A stretch of 64,000 nt of DNA, from the NCBI GenBank assembly GCA_963702175.1, contig OY969721.1:1364001-1428000 (forward strand). The letters are read 5' to 3'. The position numbers and the translations under genes are program-made. Positions 39,677 through 46,869 of this stretch are shown here, one piece after another. The notes under the pieces were generated by a model that did no database searches, was not told where the DNA came from, and saw only the letters and a list, made by a program, of their open reading frames with translations. Source of the stretch: VRUE01 sp963702175. GTDB taxonomy: Bacteria > Actinomycetota > Thermoleophilia > Solirubrobacterales > 70-9. Within the stretch, counting starts at the first letter, position 1; each line of letters begins with the position of its first letter.

Positions 39677-41023
39677 ATGGGCGACTCGCTGACCGTCACG
39701 GACAACCGCACTGGCAAGACCTACGAGCTGCCGATATCCGACGGCACCGTGCGGGGGATGGACCTGCGTCAGATCAAAGTCGCCGAGGACGACTTCGGGT
39801 TGATGTCCTACGACCCGGCCTTCACCAACACGGCGGCCTGCCGCTCCGCGGTCACCTACATCGACGGTGAGGCCGGAGTGCTCGAACACCGCGGCTACTC
39901 GATCGAGCAGCTCTGCGAGCGCTCCAGCTTCCTCGAGGTCGCCTACCTGCTGATCTTCGGCGAGCTGCCGACTCAGCCGCAGCTCGAGCGCTGGACCTTC
40001 GACATCGTCCACCACACCTTCGTTCACGAGGACCTGAAGCAGTTCTTCGAGGGCTTCCGCTATGACGCCCACCCGATGGGGATGCTGCTCGCCGGGGTCG
40101 GGGCGCTCTCGACCTTCTACCCGGACGCGAAGGAGATCGAAGACCCCGAAGAGCGCTACATGGCCGCCGTGCGCCTGATCGCCAAGGTGCCGACCCTCGC
40201 CGCCTTCTCTTACCGCCATAACCGCGGCCTGCCCTACGTCTACCCGGACAACGACCTCAACTTCGCCGAGAACTTCCTCTCGATGATGTTCAAGAAGACC
40301 GAGGCAAAGTACGAGCCCGATCCGCGGCTGGCGAAGGCGCTCGACGTCCTCTTCATCCTCCACGCCGACCACGAACAGAACTGCTCGACCAGCGCCGTGC
40401 GCGGGGTCGGCTCCTCCGGCGTCGACCCCTACTCTGCGGTCGCGGCGGGGGTGGCGGCGCTCTATGGGCCGCTGCACGGGGGCGCCAACGAGGCGGTGCT
40501 GCGGATGCTGCGCCGGATCGAGTCGGTCGACAACATTCCTGGCTTCCTGGAGAAAGTGAAGGCGCGCGAGGAGAAGCTAATGGGCTTCGGCCACCGCGTC
40601 TATAAGAACTACGACCCGCGGGCGCGGATCATCCAGCAGCACATGGAGGAGGTCTTCGAGGCGACCGAGTACAACGCCCTGATCGAGATCGCCCGCGAGC
40701 TGGAGAAGCGAGCGCTCGACGACGAGTACTTCACCTCCCGCAAGCTCTATCCGAACGTCGACTTCTACTCGGGGATCATCTACGAGGCGCTGGAAATCCC
40801 GACCGAGATGTTCACCGTGATCTTCGCCATCCCCCGCACCGCGGGTTGGGTCGCGCAGTGGATGGAGATGAACGACGACTCCGAGCAGAAGATCGCCCGG
40901 CCACGGCAGGTCTACACCGGCGAGCGCGAGCGCGAGTACGCGCCGGTCGCCGATCGTGACGGGCCGGAGAAGATCGTCGGGCCGCCGGCCCGACGGCCAA
41001 AGCGCCCACGGCGCGGGGCCTGA
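39677..41023 (+). CDS. gltA: Citrate synthase
   Basis: 448 aa hexameric-type citrate synthase, condensing acetyl-CoA and oxaloacetate to enter the TCA cycle. Active-site blocks are intact: LHADHEQNCSTSAVR, GFGHRVYKNYDPRA (catalytic histidine) and NVDFYSGIIYEAL with the catalytic aspartate. The N-terminal strand domain (TYELPISDGTVRGMDL) is that of the NADH-regulated gltA group. With aconitase (53551) and 2-oxoglutarate dehydrogenase (48957) it forms a loose TCA cluster. A hairpin terminator follows directly. Confidence 0.96.
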   Translation: MGDSLTVTDNRTGKTYELPISDGTVRGMDLRQIKVAEDDFGLMSYDPAFTNTAACRSAVTYIDGEAGVLEHRGYSIEQLCERSSFLEVAYLLIFGELPTQPQLERWTFDIVHHTFVHEDLKQFFEGFRYDAHPMGMLLAGVGALSTFYPDAKEIEDPEERYMAAVRLIAKVPTLAAFSYRHNRGLPYVYPDNDLNFAENFLSMMFKKTEAKYEPDPRLAKALDVLFILHADHEQNCSTSAVRGVGSSGVDPYSAVAAGVAALYGPLHGGANEAVLRMLRRIESVDNIPGFLEKVKAREEKLMGFGHRVYKNYDPRARIIQQHMEEVFEATEYNALIEIARELEKRALDDEYFTSRKLYPNVDFYSGIIYEALEIPTEMFTVIFAIPRTAGWVAQWMEMNDDSEQKIARPRQVYTGEREREYAPVADRDGPEKIVGPPARRPKRPRRGA

Positions 41024-41042
41024 GGGAGAGGGTCCCTCTCCC
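41024..41042 (+). terminator. Hairpin terminator after citrate synthase
   Basis: GGGAGAGG (41024-41031) and CCTCTCCC (41035-41042) pair perfectly around a 3-nt loop, beginning directly after the gltA stop codon. A T-tract is missing. Confidence 0.7.
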
Positions 41043-41058
41043 TTACGCTCCGCTCATC

Positions 41059-41397
41059 GTGTGGAAGCTGACCGTCAGGCACGGGTCCGACGTCGAGCAT
41101 GAGAAGTTCGATGACTTGGCGGATGCCGTGATGGAGATGCGGCGGCGGGCTCTGGCTATTCGGGAGAAGGGACCGGCCAAGCCGGTTTCGGCGCTGCGGG
41201 ACTTTGGGCCCGAGGACCAGGTCAACGCGCGCCTGCAGCTGAGCGGCGGCCGGCTGCGGGGGCCCGTCGCGGGGGTCGACGTGCGCGGCAACGGGGAATT
41301 CGTCCCCTACCGCGGGGGGATGCGACGCGAAGAGCTGGACCCGAGCCGCCATGACACGCCCTTCGACGTCGTCAGGGAGACTCTGGAAGCGTCCTAG
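41059..41397 (+). CDS. Small hypothetical protein
   Basis: 112 aa, no family recognised. It begins with the strand VWKLTVRHGSDVEHEKFDDL, then a charged helix (ADAVMEMRRRALAIREKG), and later GRLRGPVAGVDVRGNGEFVPYRGG, an apparent beta-rich part. No signal peptide or membrane helix is seen. GTG 41059 follows TACGCT by 9 nt, suggesting a leaderless transcript. It is followed by two other small soluble proteins of unknown function in the same direction. Confidence 0.72.
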   Translation: MWKLTVRHGSDVEHEKFDDLADAVMEMRRRALAIREKGPAKPVSALRDFGPEDQVNARLQLSGGRLRGPVAGVDVRGNGEFVPYRGGMRREELDPSRHDTPFDVVRETLEAS

Positions 41398-41415
41398 TGG
41401 CGCTTTTCATCCGGT

Positions 41416-41742
41416 ATGCGGACGAAAGTCGACAATCAGGAAATCCCCAAGGGCAGCTACGCCGCCGGGCGGCGGGTGAAGCTGCCGCGTGGCGCCGAGC
41501 CGCCGTTCGCGGTCTTCATCAACGGGATCGAGCAGAACCTCGGCAGCAACTACCAAATCGAAGCTGGCGAGATCGTCTTCTCGCGCCAGATCGTCAAGGA
41601 GAAGGTCGGCACCGGCCGCTGGCTGGCGATGTACCTGGGTCTGTTCGGCACCTACCGCAAGAACGAGACGATCGACCTCCAGTTCACCCGCGGCGGCAAG
41701 GTCGAGTTGGTCTCCGACCTGCCGGTCGAGCCGGGCACGTAA
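41416..41742 (+). CDS. Small hypothetical beta-rich protein
   Basis: 108 aa. Segments such as GRRVKLPRGAEPPFAVFING, EAGEIVFSRQIVKE and KNETIDLQFTRGGKVELVS alternate strands and turns, pointing to a small beta fold. There are no cysteines, signal peptide or membrane helices. No family is recognised with certainty. It lies 18 nt after the upstream gene and 10 nt before the next one, so the three probably form one unit, although the third also has its own -10-like hexamer. Confidence 0.7.
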   Translation: MRTKVDNQEIPKGSYAAGRRVKLPRGAEPPFAVFINGIEQNLGSNYQIEAGEIVFSRQIVKEKVGTGRWLAMYLGLFGTYRKNETIDLQFTRGGKVELVSDLPVEPGT

Positions 41743-41752
41743 CCTGAGCACG

Positions 41753-42178
41753 ATGGAGCTCGGGTTCCTGATGCTCACCGACCACAGCGAGGCCGTCAAC
41801 GGCAAGCTCTACATGACCGGCGGCGGTTGGAATGTGCTGCGCTTCCCCGAGCTGCCGCACGAGTGGACCTTCGGCATCGCGCTCGGCATCGACGTCGCCT
41901 GGGACGAGACCAACCGCTCCCACGACCTGCTGCTGAGAATCGAGGACCCCGACGGCGTCCAGCTCGGCGAGAGCCTCGAAGGCAACTTCGAAACCGGCCG
42001 CCCCCCCGGCATGCCGGCCGGCCAGGAACAGCGGCTGGTGATGTCGATCGGCACCACCGCCACCTTCAGCACCGCCGGCCCCCACGCCGCCGTCGTACAG
42101 ATCAACGGCGAGGAGCTAGGCCGCGCCCGCTTCTACCTAAACGAGGGCCCTCCCCCGGCCCAGCAGGGCTTCCAGTAA
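41753..42178 (+). CDS. Hypothetical protein, DUF6941-like
   Basis: 141 aa beta-rich protein. The start MELGFLMLTDHSEAVNGKLY leads into MTGGGWNVLRFPELPHEW, with a later HDLLLRIEDPDGVQL and a C-terminal GEELGRARFYLNEGPP. This resembles the DUF6941 group of uncharacterised proteins, recalled from memory and not searched. ATG 41753 follows TAACCT by 7 nt. It precedes the toxin-antitoxin pair, but no functional link is apparent. Confidence 0.7.
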   Translation: MELGFLMLTDHSEAVNGKLYMTGGGWNVLRFPELPHEWTFGIALGIDVAWDETNRSHDLLLRIEDPDGVQLGESLEGNFETGRPPGMPAGQEQRLVMSIGTTATFSTAGPHAAVVQINGEELGRARFYLNEGPPPAQQGFQ

Positions 42179-42223
42179 GCGGCAGGGATAGCGCGGATGG
42201 ATTCAGTCGTTTGGTCGACTATG

Positions 42224-42254
42224 CTGTCCGTGCTGCGTCCTATCTAGCGGACAG
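42224..42254. promoter_or_regulatory. Inverted repeat, candidate operator of the Xre/RES pair
   Basis: CTGTCCG (42224-42230) and CGGACAG (42248-42254) are perfect inverted half-sites 17 nt apart. They lie between a -10-like TATGCT (42219-42224) and the ribosome binding site GGAAGGAG of the antitoxin gene. Xre-type antitoxins commonly bind such repeats and repress their own operon; this is inference here. Confidence 0.55.
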
Positions 42255-42266
42255 GAAGGAGACAGC

Positions 42267-42962
42267 TTGACTGCAACCACCGCCAAAGACCCCCAGCGAC
42301 GTCGGCTGATTGAGATCGACACCGAGGTCGAGGGCGTCAAGGTCGCATTCGAGGAAGCCCTCAACGAGGTAGCCGACCATCCGGAGATAGACGGCTCCGC
42401 GCACAAACGTCTCGCCGAGGTGGGAAGGAGGCTCGCCGCCCTGAAGCCCCAACTCGAGGCTGCCGATCTCAGCTACGAGCAGAGGGCGACACTGTATTCG
42501 GCCCTAGTCGATGTGAGCACAGCAATGAGCGCAGACCCCGGCGACCTCGACCGGTTCGAGGCGGCTCTGGTCGGAATCGAGCGTGTGCGTCATGTTGTGC
42601 GTGACGCACTCGACGAGTTCGTCGGCGGGGCGAATGCAGATCGCCGTCGACTCCTGCAGGAGCTGGAGCGCAGCCTGCCGGGTGTTCGGCAGGCTGACAT
42701 CGCCGAGTTGCTCTCGGTCGATCCCCGCACAATTCGTCGCTGGACGAGCGAGGCGGGGGAACCTGAGCACCGCCTGCAACTAGTCACTCGCCTCGTCGCG
42801 GTACTGCGCCACGCCTGGACGGCAAAGGGCATCCTTGCCTGGTTCCACCGACCCCGGCGCGACCTGGATGGACAAGCCCCGATCGAGCTACTCAATGACC
42901 CGGGTTCGGAGCGCACGCTCCTGAGCGCCGCACGTAGCAGCAGGAACCAGTACGGCACCTGA
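42267..42962 (+). CDS. Xre/MbcA/ParS-type antitoxin
   Basis: 231 aa. The C-terminal half holds a helix-turn-helix (VRQADIAELLSVDPRTIRRW) followed by the antitoxin domain, with AWFHRPRRDLDGQAPIELL and a short tail that would enter the toxin active site. The N-terminal half (about 1-120) is an extra helical region not found in minimal antitoxins. TTG 42267 is supported by GGAAGGAG 6 nt upstream. It lies 3 nt before the RES toxin gene. It should neutralise the toxin and repress the operon. Confidence 0.88.
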   Translation: MTATTAKDPQRRRLIEIDTEVEGVKVAFEEALNEVADHPEIDGSAHKRLAEVGRRLAALKPQLEAADLSYEQRATLYSALVDVSTAMSADPGDLDRFEAALVGIERVRHVVRDALDEFVGGANADRRRLLQELERSLPGVRQADIAELLSVDPRTIRRWTSEAGEPEHRLQLVTRLVAVLRHAWTAKGILAWFHRPRRDLDGQAPIELLNDPGSERTLLSAARSSRNQYGT

Positions 42963-42965
42963 GCG

Positions 42966-43598
42966 ATGGAAGAAATCATCTTCAAGCGGTGTCGGGGGGT
43001 GGCCTACCGAGCTACCACTTACGACACTCCGCTTTGGGTCTCTCCCAACAGCCGTCCCGGTCGTTGGAGCCATCCGGAGGGCGGAACGATCGCGCAGTAC
43101 TGCACGCTCGACGTGGCGTCGGCGATCGCCGAGATGGTTCGCTACGAGAACCTGCGGCAAGTGGACGAAGCGCGCGAGCTGCGAGTGAACATCTGGGAGC
43201 TTCGCATCGACGAGGGAGCCGTCACCGACTACTCCACCCCGGAGCGAGCCGAGCAGCAGGGAGTGAGCTGGGACACGCTCGTTTCCGACTCGTGGGACGA
43301 ATGCCGCTCTGAGGGACAGCGAATTGTCGACGCCGGTGGCCGTGGCGTCATCGCTCCAAGCGCCGCTCTTCCTCAAGGAGTCACATTGACGCTTTTCGGT
43401 CCTCGCACTGAGATCGCCTGGAATTCGGAGCCCAGCCTTTCAATCCAGGTGCCGGCAAGACACATCGTCCATGGGGCACCCGGTCGGCATGTCGTAAGCG
43501 GCACGCGCTTCTTCGGAGATCCCTATCCCGATGTCGAGGCAACCGCGGCCGGCCAGGTCTTCAACATCGACCTGGCTCCTGATCGACGATCTACTTGA
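42966..43598 (+). CDS. RES-domain toxin (NAD+-degrading)
   Basis: 210 aa. The RES fold is recognised from the arginine in GVAYRATTYDTPLW, the GRWSHPEGGTIAQYCTLD segment and the glutamate in ASAIAEMVRYE. RES toxins paired with Xre-type antitoxins break down NAD+ or ADP-ribosylate targets. Together with the upstream gene this is a complete type II toxin-antitoxin module. Its 3' end overlaps that of the convergent UbiA-family gene by 8 nt. Confidence 0.88.
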   Translation: MEEIIFKRCRGVAYRATTYDTPLWVSPNSRPGRWSHPEGGTIAQYCTLDVASAIAEMVRYENLRQVDEARELRVNIWELRIDEGAVTDYSTPERAEQQGVSWDTLVSDSWDECRSEGQRIVDAGGRGVIAPSAALPQGVTLTLFGPRTEIAWNSEPSLSIQVPARHIVHGAPGRHVVSGTRFFGDPYPDVEATAAGQVFNIDLAPDRRST

Positions 43599-44514
43599 AG
43601 ACGTATAGAACCGCGAAGGCGACGATCACGAAGGCGGCGGCGCCGGCGATCATGCCCTTGTCTTTGGAGACCATGGCTGCAATTGAGCGGTCGTCGGCAC
43701 GATCGTAGATCAGGTAGAGGTAGCGGAAGATGCAGTAGACGACCGGGGGGATCGTCCACATCATCGCGTTGCCGACGATCGGCGAGTCGACCGCGTAGAT
43801 CGAGTAGCTGATCACGGTCCCGGTAGTGACCATGGCGACCATCTGATCGAGGAAGGGCAGTGAGTAATGCTCGAGCACCGGGCGGCTACTGGTGCCCTCG
43901 TGCAGCTCCGAGACCGCCTCCTGGCGGCGCTTGGTGAAGCCGAGGAAGAGGGCGATCATGCCGGTGCAGAGCAGCAGCCATTCGGAGGCGTGGGCGTCGA
44001 CGGCGCTGGCGCCGGCCGCCACCCGGAGGATGAAGAGGCCGGCCAGGGTCATCACGTCGACGATCACGATCTGCTTGAGGCCGAGGCTGTAGGCGACCTG
44101 GGCGATGCCGTAGCCGACCACCATCAGGCCGACCTCCCAGTTGACGGTGGCAAAGGCGAGGCCGATCGCGGCGATCGCCAGGACCGGAGCGATCGTCTTC
44201 GCGGCTCCCTCTGAGAGCTCGCCAGCGGCCAGCGGCCGGAAGCGCTTCTTCGGGTGCTTGCGGTCGAGCTCGACGTCGACCAGATCGTTGACGTAGTAGC
44301 CGGCGCTGGAGATCGCGCAGAAGGAGAGGAAGGCGAGCGTCGCCTCTGCGATCGCGTGTGGATCGTCGAACTTGCCCGAGAAGAGCAGGCCGGCGAACAC
44401 GAAGACGTTCTTGATCCACTCCTGCGGGCGCCCGGTCTTGATCGCGGCGCGCAGCGGCGAGCGGCGTGGCACGACTGCCTGGATCGTCGGGTGCTCTGAG
44501 GTGATCGTGTCCAT
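43591..44514 (-). CDS. Decaprenyl-phosphate phosphoribosyltransferase (UbiA family)
   Basis: 307 aa membrane prenyltransferase-fold protein with about nine helices. The first aspartate motif NDLVDVELDRKHPKKRFRPL and the RPQEWIKNVFVFAGLLF start match the Rv3806c (DPPR synthase) group, which transfers phosphoribose from PRPP to decaprenyl phosphate, the first step to the arabinose donor of cell-wall arabinans. ATG 44514 lies 11 nt after a TAGTCT hexamer that falls inside the outer arm of the family I repeat, so that repeat may carry this gene's promoter. Confidence 0.9.
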   Translation of the reverse strand: MDTITSEHPTIQAVVPRRSPLRAAIKTGRPQEWIKNVFVFAGLLFSGKFDDPHAIAEATLAFLSFCAISSAGYYVNDLVDVELDRKHPKKRFRPLAAGELSEGAAKTIAPVLAIAAIGLAFATVNWEVGLMVVGYGIAQVAYSLGLKQIVIVDVMTLAGLFILRVAAGASAVDAHASEWLLLCTGMIALFLGFTKRRQEAVSELHEGTSSRPVLEHYSLPFLDQMVAMVTTGTVISYSIYAVDSPIVGNAMMWTIPPVVYCIFRYLYLIYDRADDRSIAAMVSKDKGMIAGAAAFVIVAFAVLYVFK

Positions 44515-44520
44515 TGCTCG

Positions 44521-44637
44521 GGGCGAGACTATGGGTGGGAGCTCCGCTTAACTTTTTCGGCCCGGCGTACGGTGCCGTCCGAGGTCGGGGGTGCCGAAAA
44601 AGTACAAGACGCTCCGCCCCCACCCATAGTCTCGCCC
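44521..44637. repeat. Family I structured inverted repeat (copy at 44.5 kb)
   Basis: Outer arms 44521-44539 and 44619-44637 are perfect complements (19 bp). An inner 11-bp stem ACTTTTTCGGC/GCCGAAAAAGT (44551-44561/44593-44603) encloses a 31-nt centre. Its reverse complement matches the element at 14285-14397: the 5' core block (23 nt, two differences), the central CCGACCTCGGACGGCA (identical) and the 3' block (18 nt, one difference). The outer stems are unrelated in sequence but both fully paired. It fills the gap between the oxidase and UbiA genes. Confidence 0.88.
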
Positions 44638-44646
44638 ATCCAGCGG

Positions 44647-46254
44647 TCAGGGATCGATCAGGACGCCGGGATTCAGCATGCCGGCTGGATCCAGCTCTTT
44701 CTTAGCGGCTCGCAGGGCGGCGGCGAAGGGGGCGGGGCGCTGGCGGTCGTACCAAGGGCGGTGGTCGCGGCCGACCGCGTGATGGTGGGTGATCGTGCCA
44801 CCGCCCTCGATCACCGCCTCGGAGGCGGCTGCCTTGATCTCGTCCCACTGCTCGACCTCGCCGCCGCGCACGGCGGGCGCCATCACCGTGAAGTAGGGTG
44901 CCGGCCCATCTGGGTAGACGTGGGTGAAGCGACAGCTCACTCGCGGCGCGCCCGGGCCGTCGGCTGGTGCGCCCGAGACCTCGGCGACCTTCGACCTCGC
45001 AGCCTCCATCGCGGCGGCGTGGAAGTCCTCGAAGCGGTCCCAGGTGATCGCCGTCTCGAAGGTGTCGGAGAGCACGCCGCAAGCGACGAAGGTGTCGCGC
45101 AAGTAGGGCGCAAGGAGGAAGGCGTTGCGCCAGGCGCCGACCGCATCCTCTCCCTTGCCCCCGCCCCCGCGCACCTCGCCGGGTGCGCCGCCGTGCTCGC
45201 GGGCTATATCCAGCGCCAGCTCCATCGAGGCGTCGACCGGATGATGCGGCGACTCGAAGCCGAGCACCATCAGGCTCTTCTCGCCCGAGCCGGCGCCCGT
45301 CGTCCCCGCCTCGAGCGCGTCGAGCAGGCGGCAGTTAGACGGGTGCAGGCCCGACTGGGAGATCTCGCGCACCGCCCGCGCCGCGGCGAGGAAGTCATCG
45401 AACTCGACCCCGCACGAGGACTTGAACTCGGGCCGGGGCCTGACCCGGACCCAGGCCTCGGCGATCACCCCGAGGATCCCCTCCGAGCCGATCAGCGCCC
45501 GGTCTGGCGACGGCCCGGCACCCGAGCCGGGCAGCCGCCGGCTCTCCCAGGTCCCGCGCGGAGTGATCGCCCGCACCGACTCGACCAGGTCGTCGATGTG
45601 GGTGTAGAGGGTGGCGAAGTGGCCGCCGGCCCGGGTCGCGACCCAGCCGCCCAGGGTCGCGTACTCGAAGGACTGCGGGAAGTGGCGCAGCGTCAATCCG
45701 TGTTCGCGCAGTTGGTCCTCCAGGCCCGGCCCGGTGGCACCGGCCTGAATCCGCGCCGCCAACGACACGGCATCCACCTCCAGCACCCGGTCGAGCTTGC
45801 GCAAGTCGAGCGAGACGAAGGGCCGCTCCGCCAGCCGTCCCTCGACCCCGCCGACGACGCTGGTGCCGCCGCCGAACGGGATCAGCGCGGCACCCTCCGC
45901 CTCGCACCAGGAGAGGACCGCCTCAATCTCCGACTCGTCCCGCGGAAACGCCACCAAATCCGGCGGATTCTCGAACTCCCCCCGGAACCCCCGCACCACA
46001 TCCCGGTAGGCCTTCCCAAGTGCGTGGCTAACCCGCTCGTACTTCTCGTCCGTGAACAGATTCCCCAGCGCCCCCGGCCCCTTCAGCCGCGAAGCACGTA
46101 TCTCAACCTTGTCGAGAGGAACCGGCTCTTCAACCTCGCCCCCCATCCCAAGCCGCTCCCTGATCCCCCGCGCAGCCGCCTGAAGCTCCTCCTTCGAAGG
46201 CGCCTGGTCCTCATGCCCCCAGCCCCAGTGCTTAAGCCTGCGCTCGGTGCCCAT
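44647..46254 (-). CDS. FAD-linked oxidase, alkyldihydroxyacetonephosphate synthase-like
   Basis: 535 aa VAO/PCMH-type flavoprotein. The FAD-binding segment LIPFGGGTSVVGGVEGR, the RIQAGATGPGLEDQLREHGL stretch and the C-terminal GGTITHHHAVGRDHRPWYD (tri-histidine active site) are those of AGPS-like enzymes, which replace the acyl chain of acyl-DHAP by an alkyl chain in ether-lipid synthesis; bacterial homologues may instead oxidise hydroxy acids. ATG 46254 follows TAGCGT by 8 nt. The family I repeat starts 10 nt after its stop. Confidence 0.87.
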   Translation of the reverse strand: MGTERRLKHWGWGHEDQAPSKEELQAAARGIRERLGMGGEVEEPVPLDKVEIRASRLKGPGALGNLFTDEKYERVSHALGKAYRDVVRGFRGEFENPPDLVAFPRDESEIEAVLSWCEAEGAALIPFGGGTSVVGGVEGRLAERPFVSLDLRKLDRVLEVDAVSLAARIQAGATGPGLEDQLREHGLTLRHFPQSFEYATLGGWVATRAGGHFATLYTHIDDLVESVRAITPRGTWESRRLPGSGAGPSPDRALIGSEGILGVIAEAWVRVRPRPEFKSSCGVEFDDFLAAARAVREISQSGLHPSNCRLLDALEAGTTGAGSGEKSLMVLGFESPHHPVDASMELALDIAREHGGAPGEVRGGGGKGEDAVGAWRNAFLLAPYLRDTFVACGVLSDTFETAITWDRFEDFHAAAMEAARSKVAEVSGAPADGPGAPRVSCRFTHVYPDGPAPYFTVMAPAVRGGEVEQWDEIKAAASEAVIEGGGTITHHHAVGRDHRPWYDRQRPAPFAAALRAAKKELDPAGMLNPGVLIDP

Positions 46255-46354
46255 GGGCTCGAACGCTATCCCTCCAGGAAATTCCCGGTCTAGAGTCTTC
46301 CCCGTGCCCCAGTGCTGGCTGAAGCCACTAGGAGTAACCGATCCGCCGCATCCG

Positions 46355-46756
46355 ATGCGGAACGACTGGACGGTCGGCGAGTCGCTGGATGAGTTCCATC
46401 TTCGGACTGGGCCCGCAACGCATCAGAAACGACCCCAGATGTCACAAGGGGACCGGGTGCTGTTCCACGCAGTGACCCACGTCCGCCTCTTCGCTGAGGG
46501 GGAGCTACTCGACTTCGGCAATTGGTACCGGGATCCGGTCTGGGGCTTTCGGTGGCCATGGGTCTACCTCTGTCGCATTGATGCCTGGGTGCCGTTGATA
46601 GAGGACGGGGTGCCCACAACCGAGATCGCCCCAAAGAAGGCTATGGGAAGAATCCAGCGCGGCGGCGACTTCGCGAGCCTCTCTCGCGACGACTACGAGG
46701 CGATGCTAGACGCGCTGCTGGAGCAGCCAAGCGCCCAGCGCCGCGAGTCTCGATAG
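46355..46756 (+). CDS. Small protein with an EVE/PUA-like domain
   Basis: 133 aa. The sequence DWTVGESLDEFHLRTGP opens the fold, and QGDRVLFHAVTHVRLFAEGE, VYLCRIDAWVPLIEDGVP and LSRDDYEAMLDALLEQ resemble an EVE domain, a PUA-like fold that in other proteins reads modified bases. The match is by eye and moderate. ATG 46355 is preferred; the longer frame to 46247 would overlap the divergent oxidase gene. It lies upstream of a family II repeat. Confidence 0.62.
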   Translation: MRNDWTVGESLDEFHLRTGPATHQKRPQMSQGDRVLFHAVTHVRLFAEGELLDFGNWYRDPVWGFRWPWVYLCRIDAWVPLIEDGVPTTEIAPKKAMGRIQRGGDFASLSRDDYEAMLDALLEQPSAQRRESR

Positions 46757-46781
46757 TCGCGAAGAACCGCATGCGTTCGAA

Positions 46782-46869
46782 GGCGGCGGGGGACCTCTCT
46801 GGCGGGCGGATACTCAAAGTGCCGCGCTAATTAGCGCGGCACTTGTCCGGCGGAGAGGTCCCCGCTGCC
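46782..46869. repeat. Family II structured inverted repeat (copy at 46.8 kb)
   Basis: Outer arms GGGGACCTCTC/GAGAGGTCCCC (46789-46799/46853-46863) pair perfectly and extend outwards with a wobble and a bulge to 46782/46869. The apical stem is 12 bp (46817-46828/46833-46844) with an AATT loop. Between them is CGGGCGGATACTCAAA (46803-46818) on one side and TTGTCCGG (46843-46850) on the other. Both strings are identical in the copy at 56401-56493, while both stems differ in sequence and still pair. It lies between two convergent genes. Confidence 0.9.
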
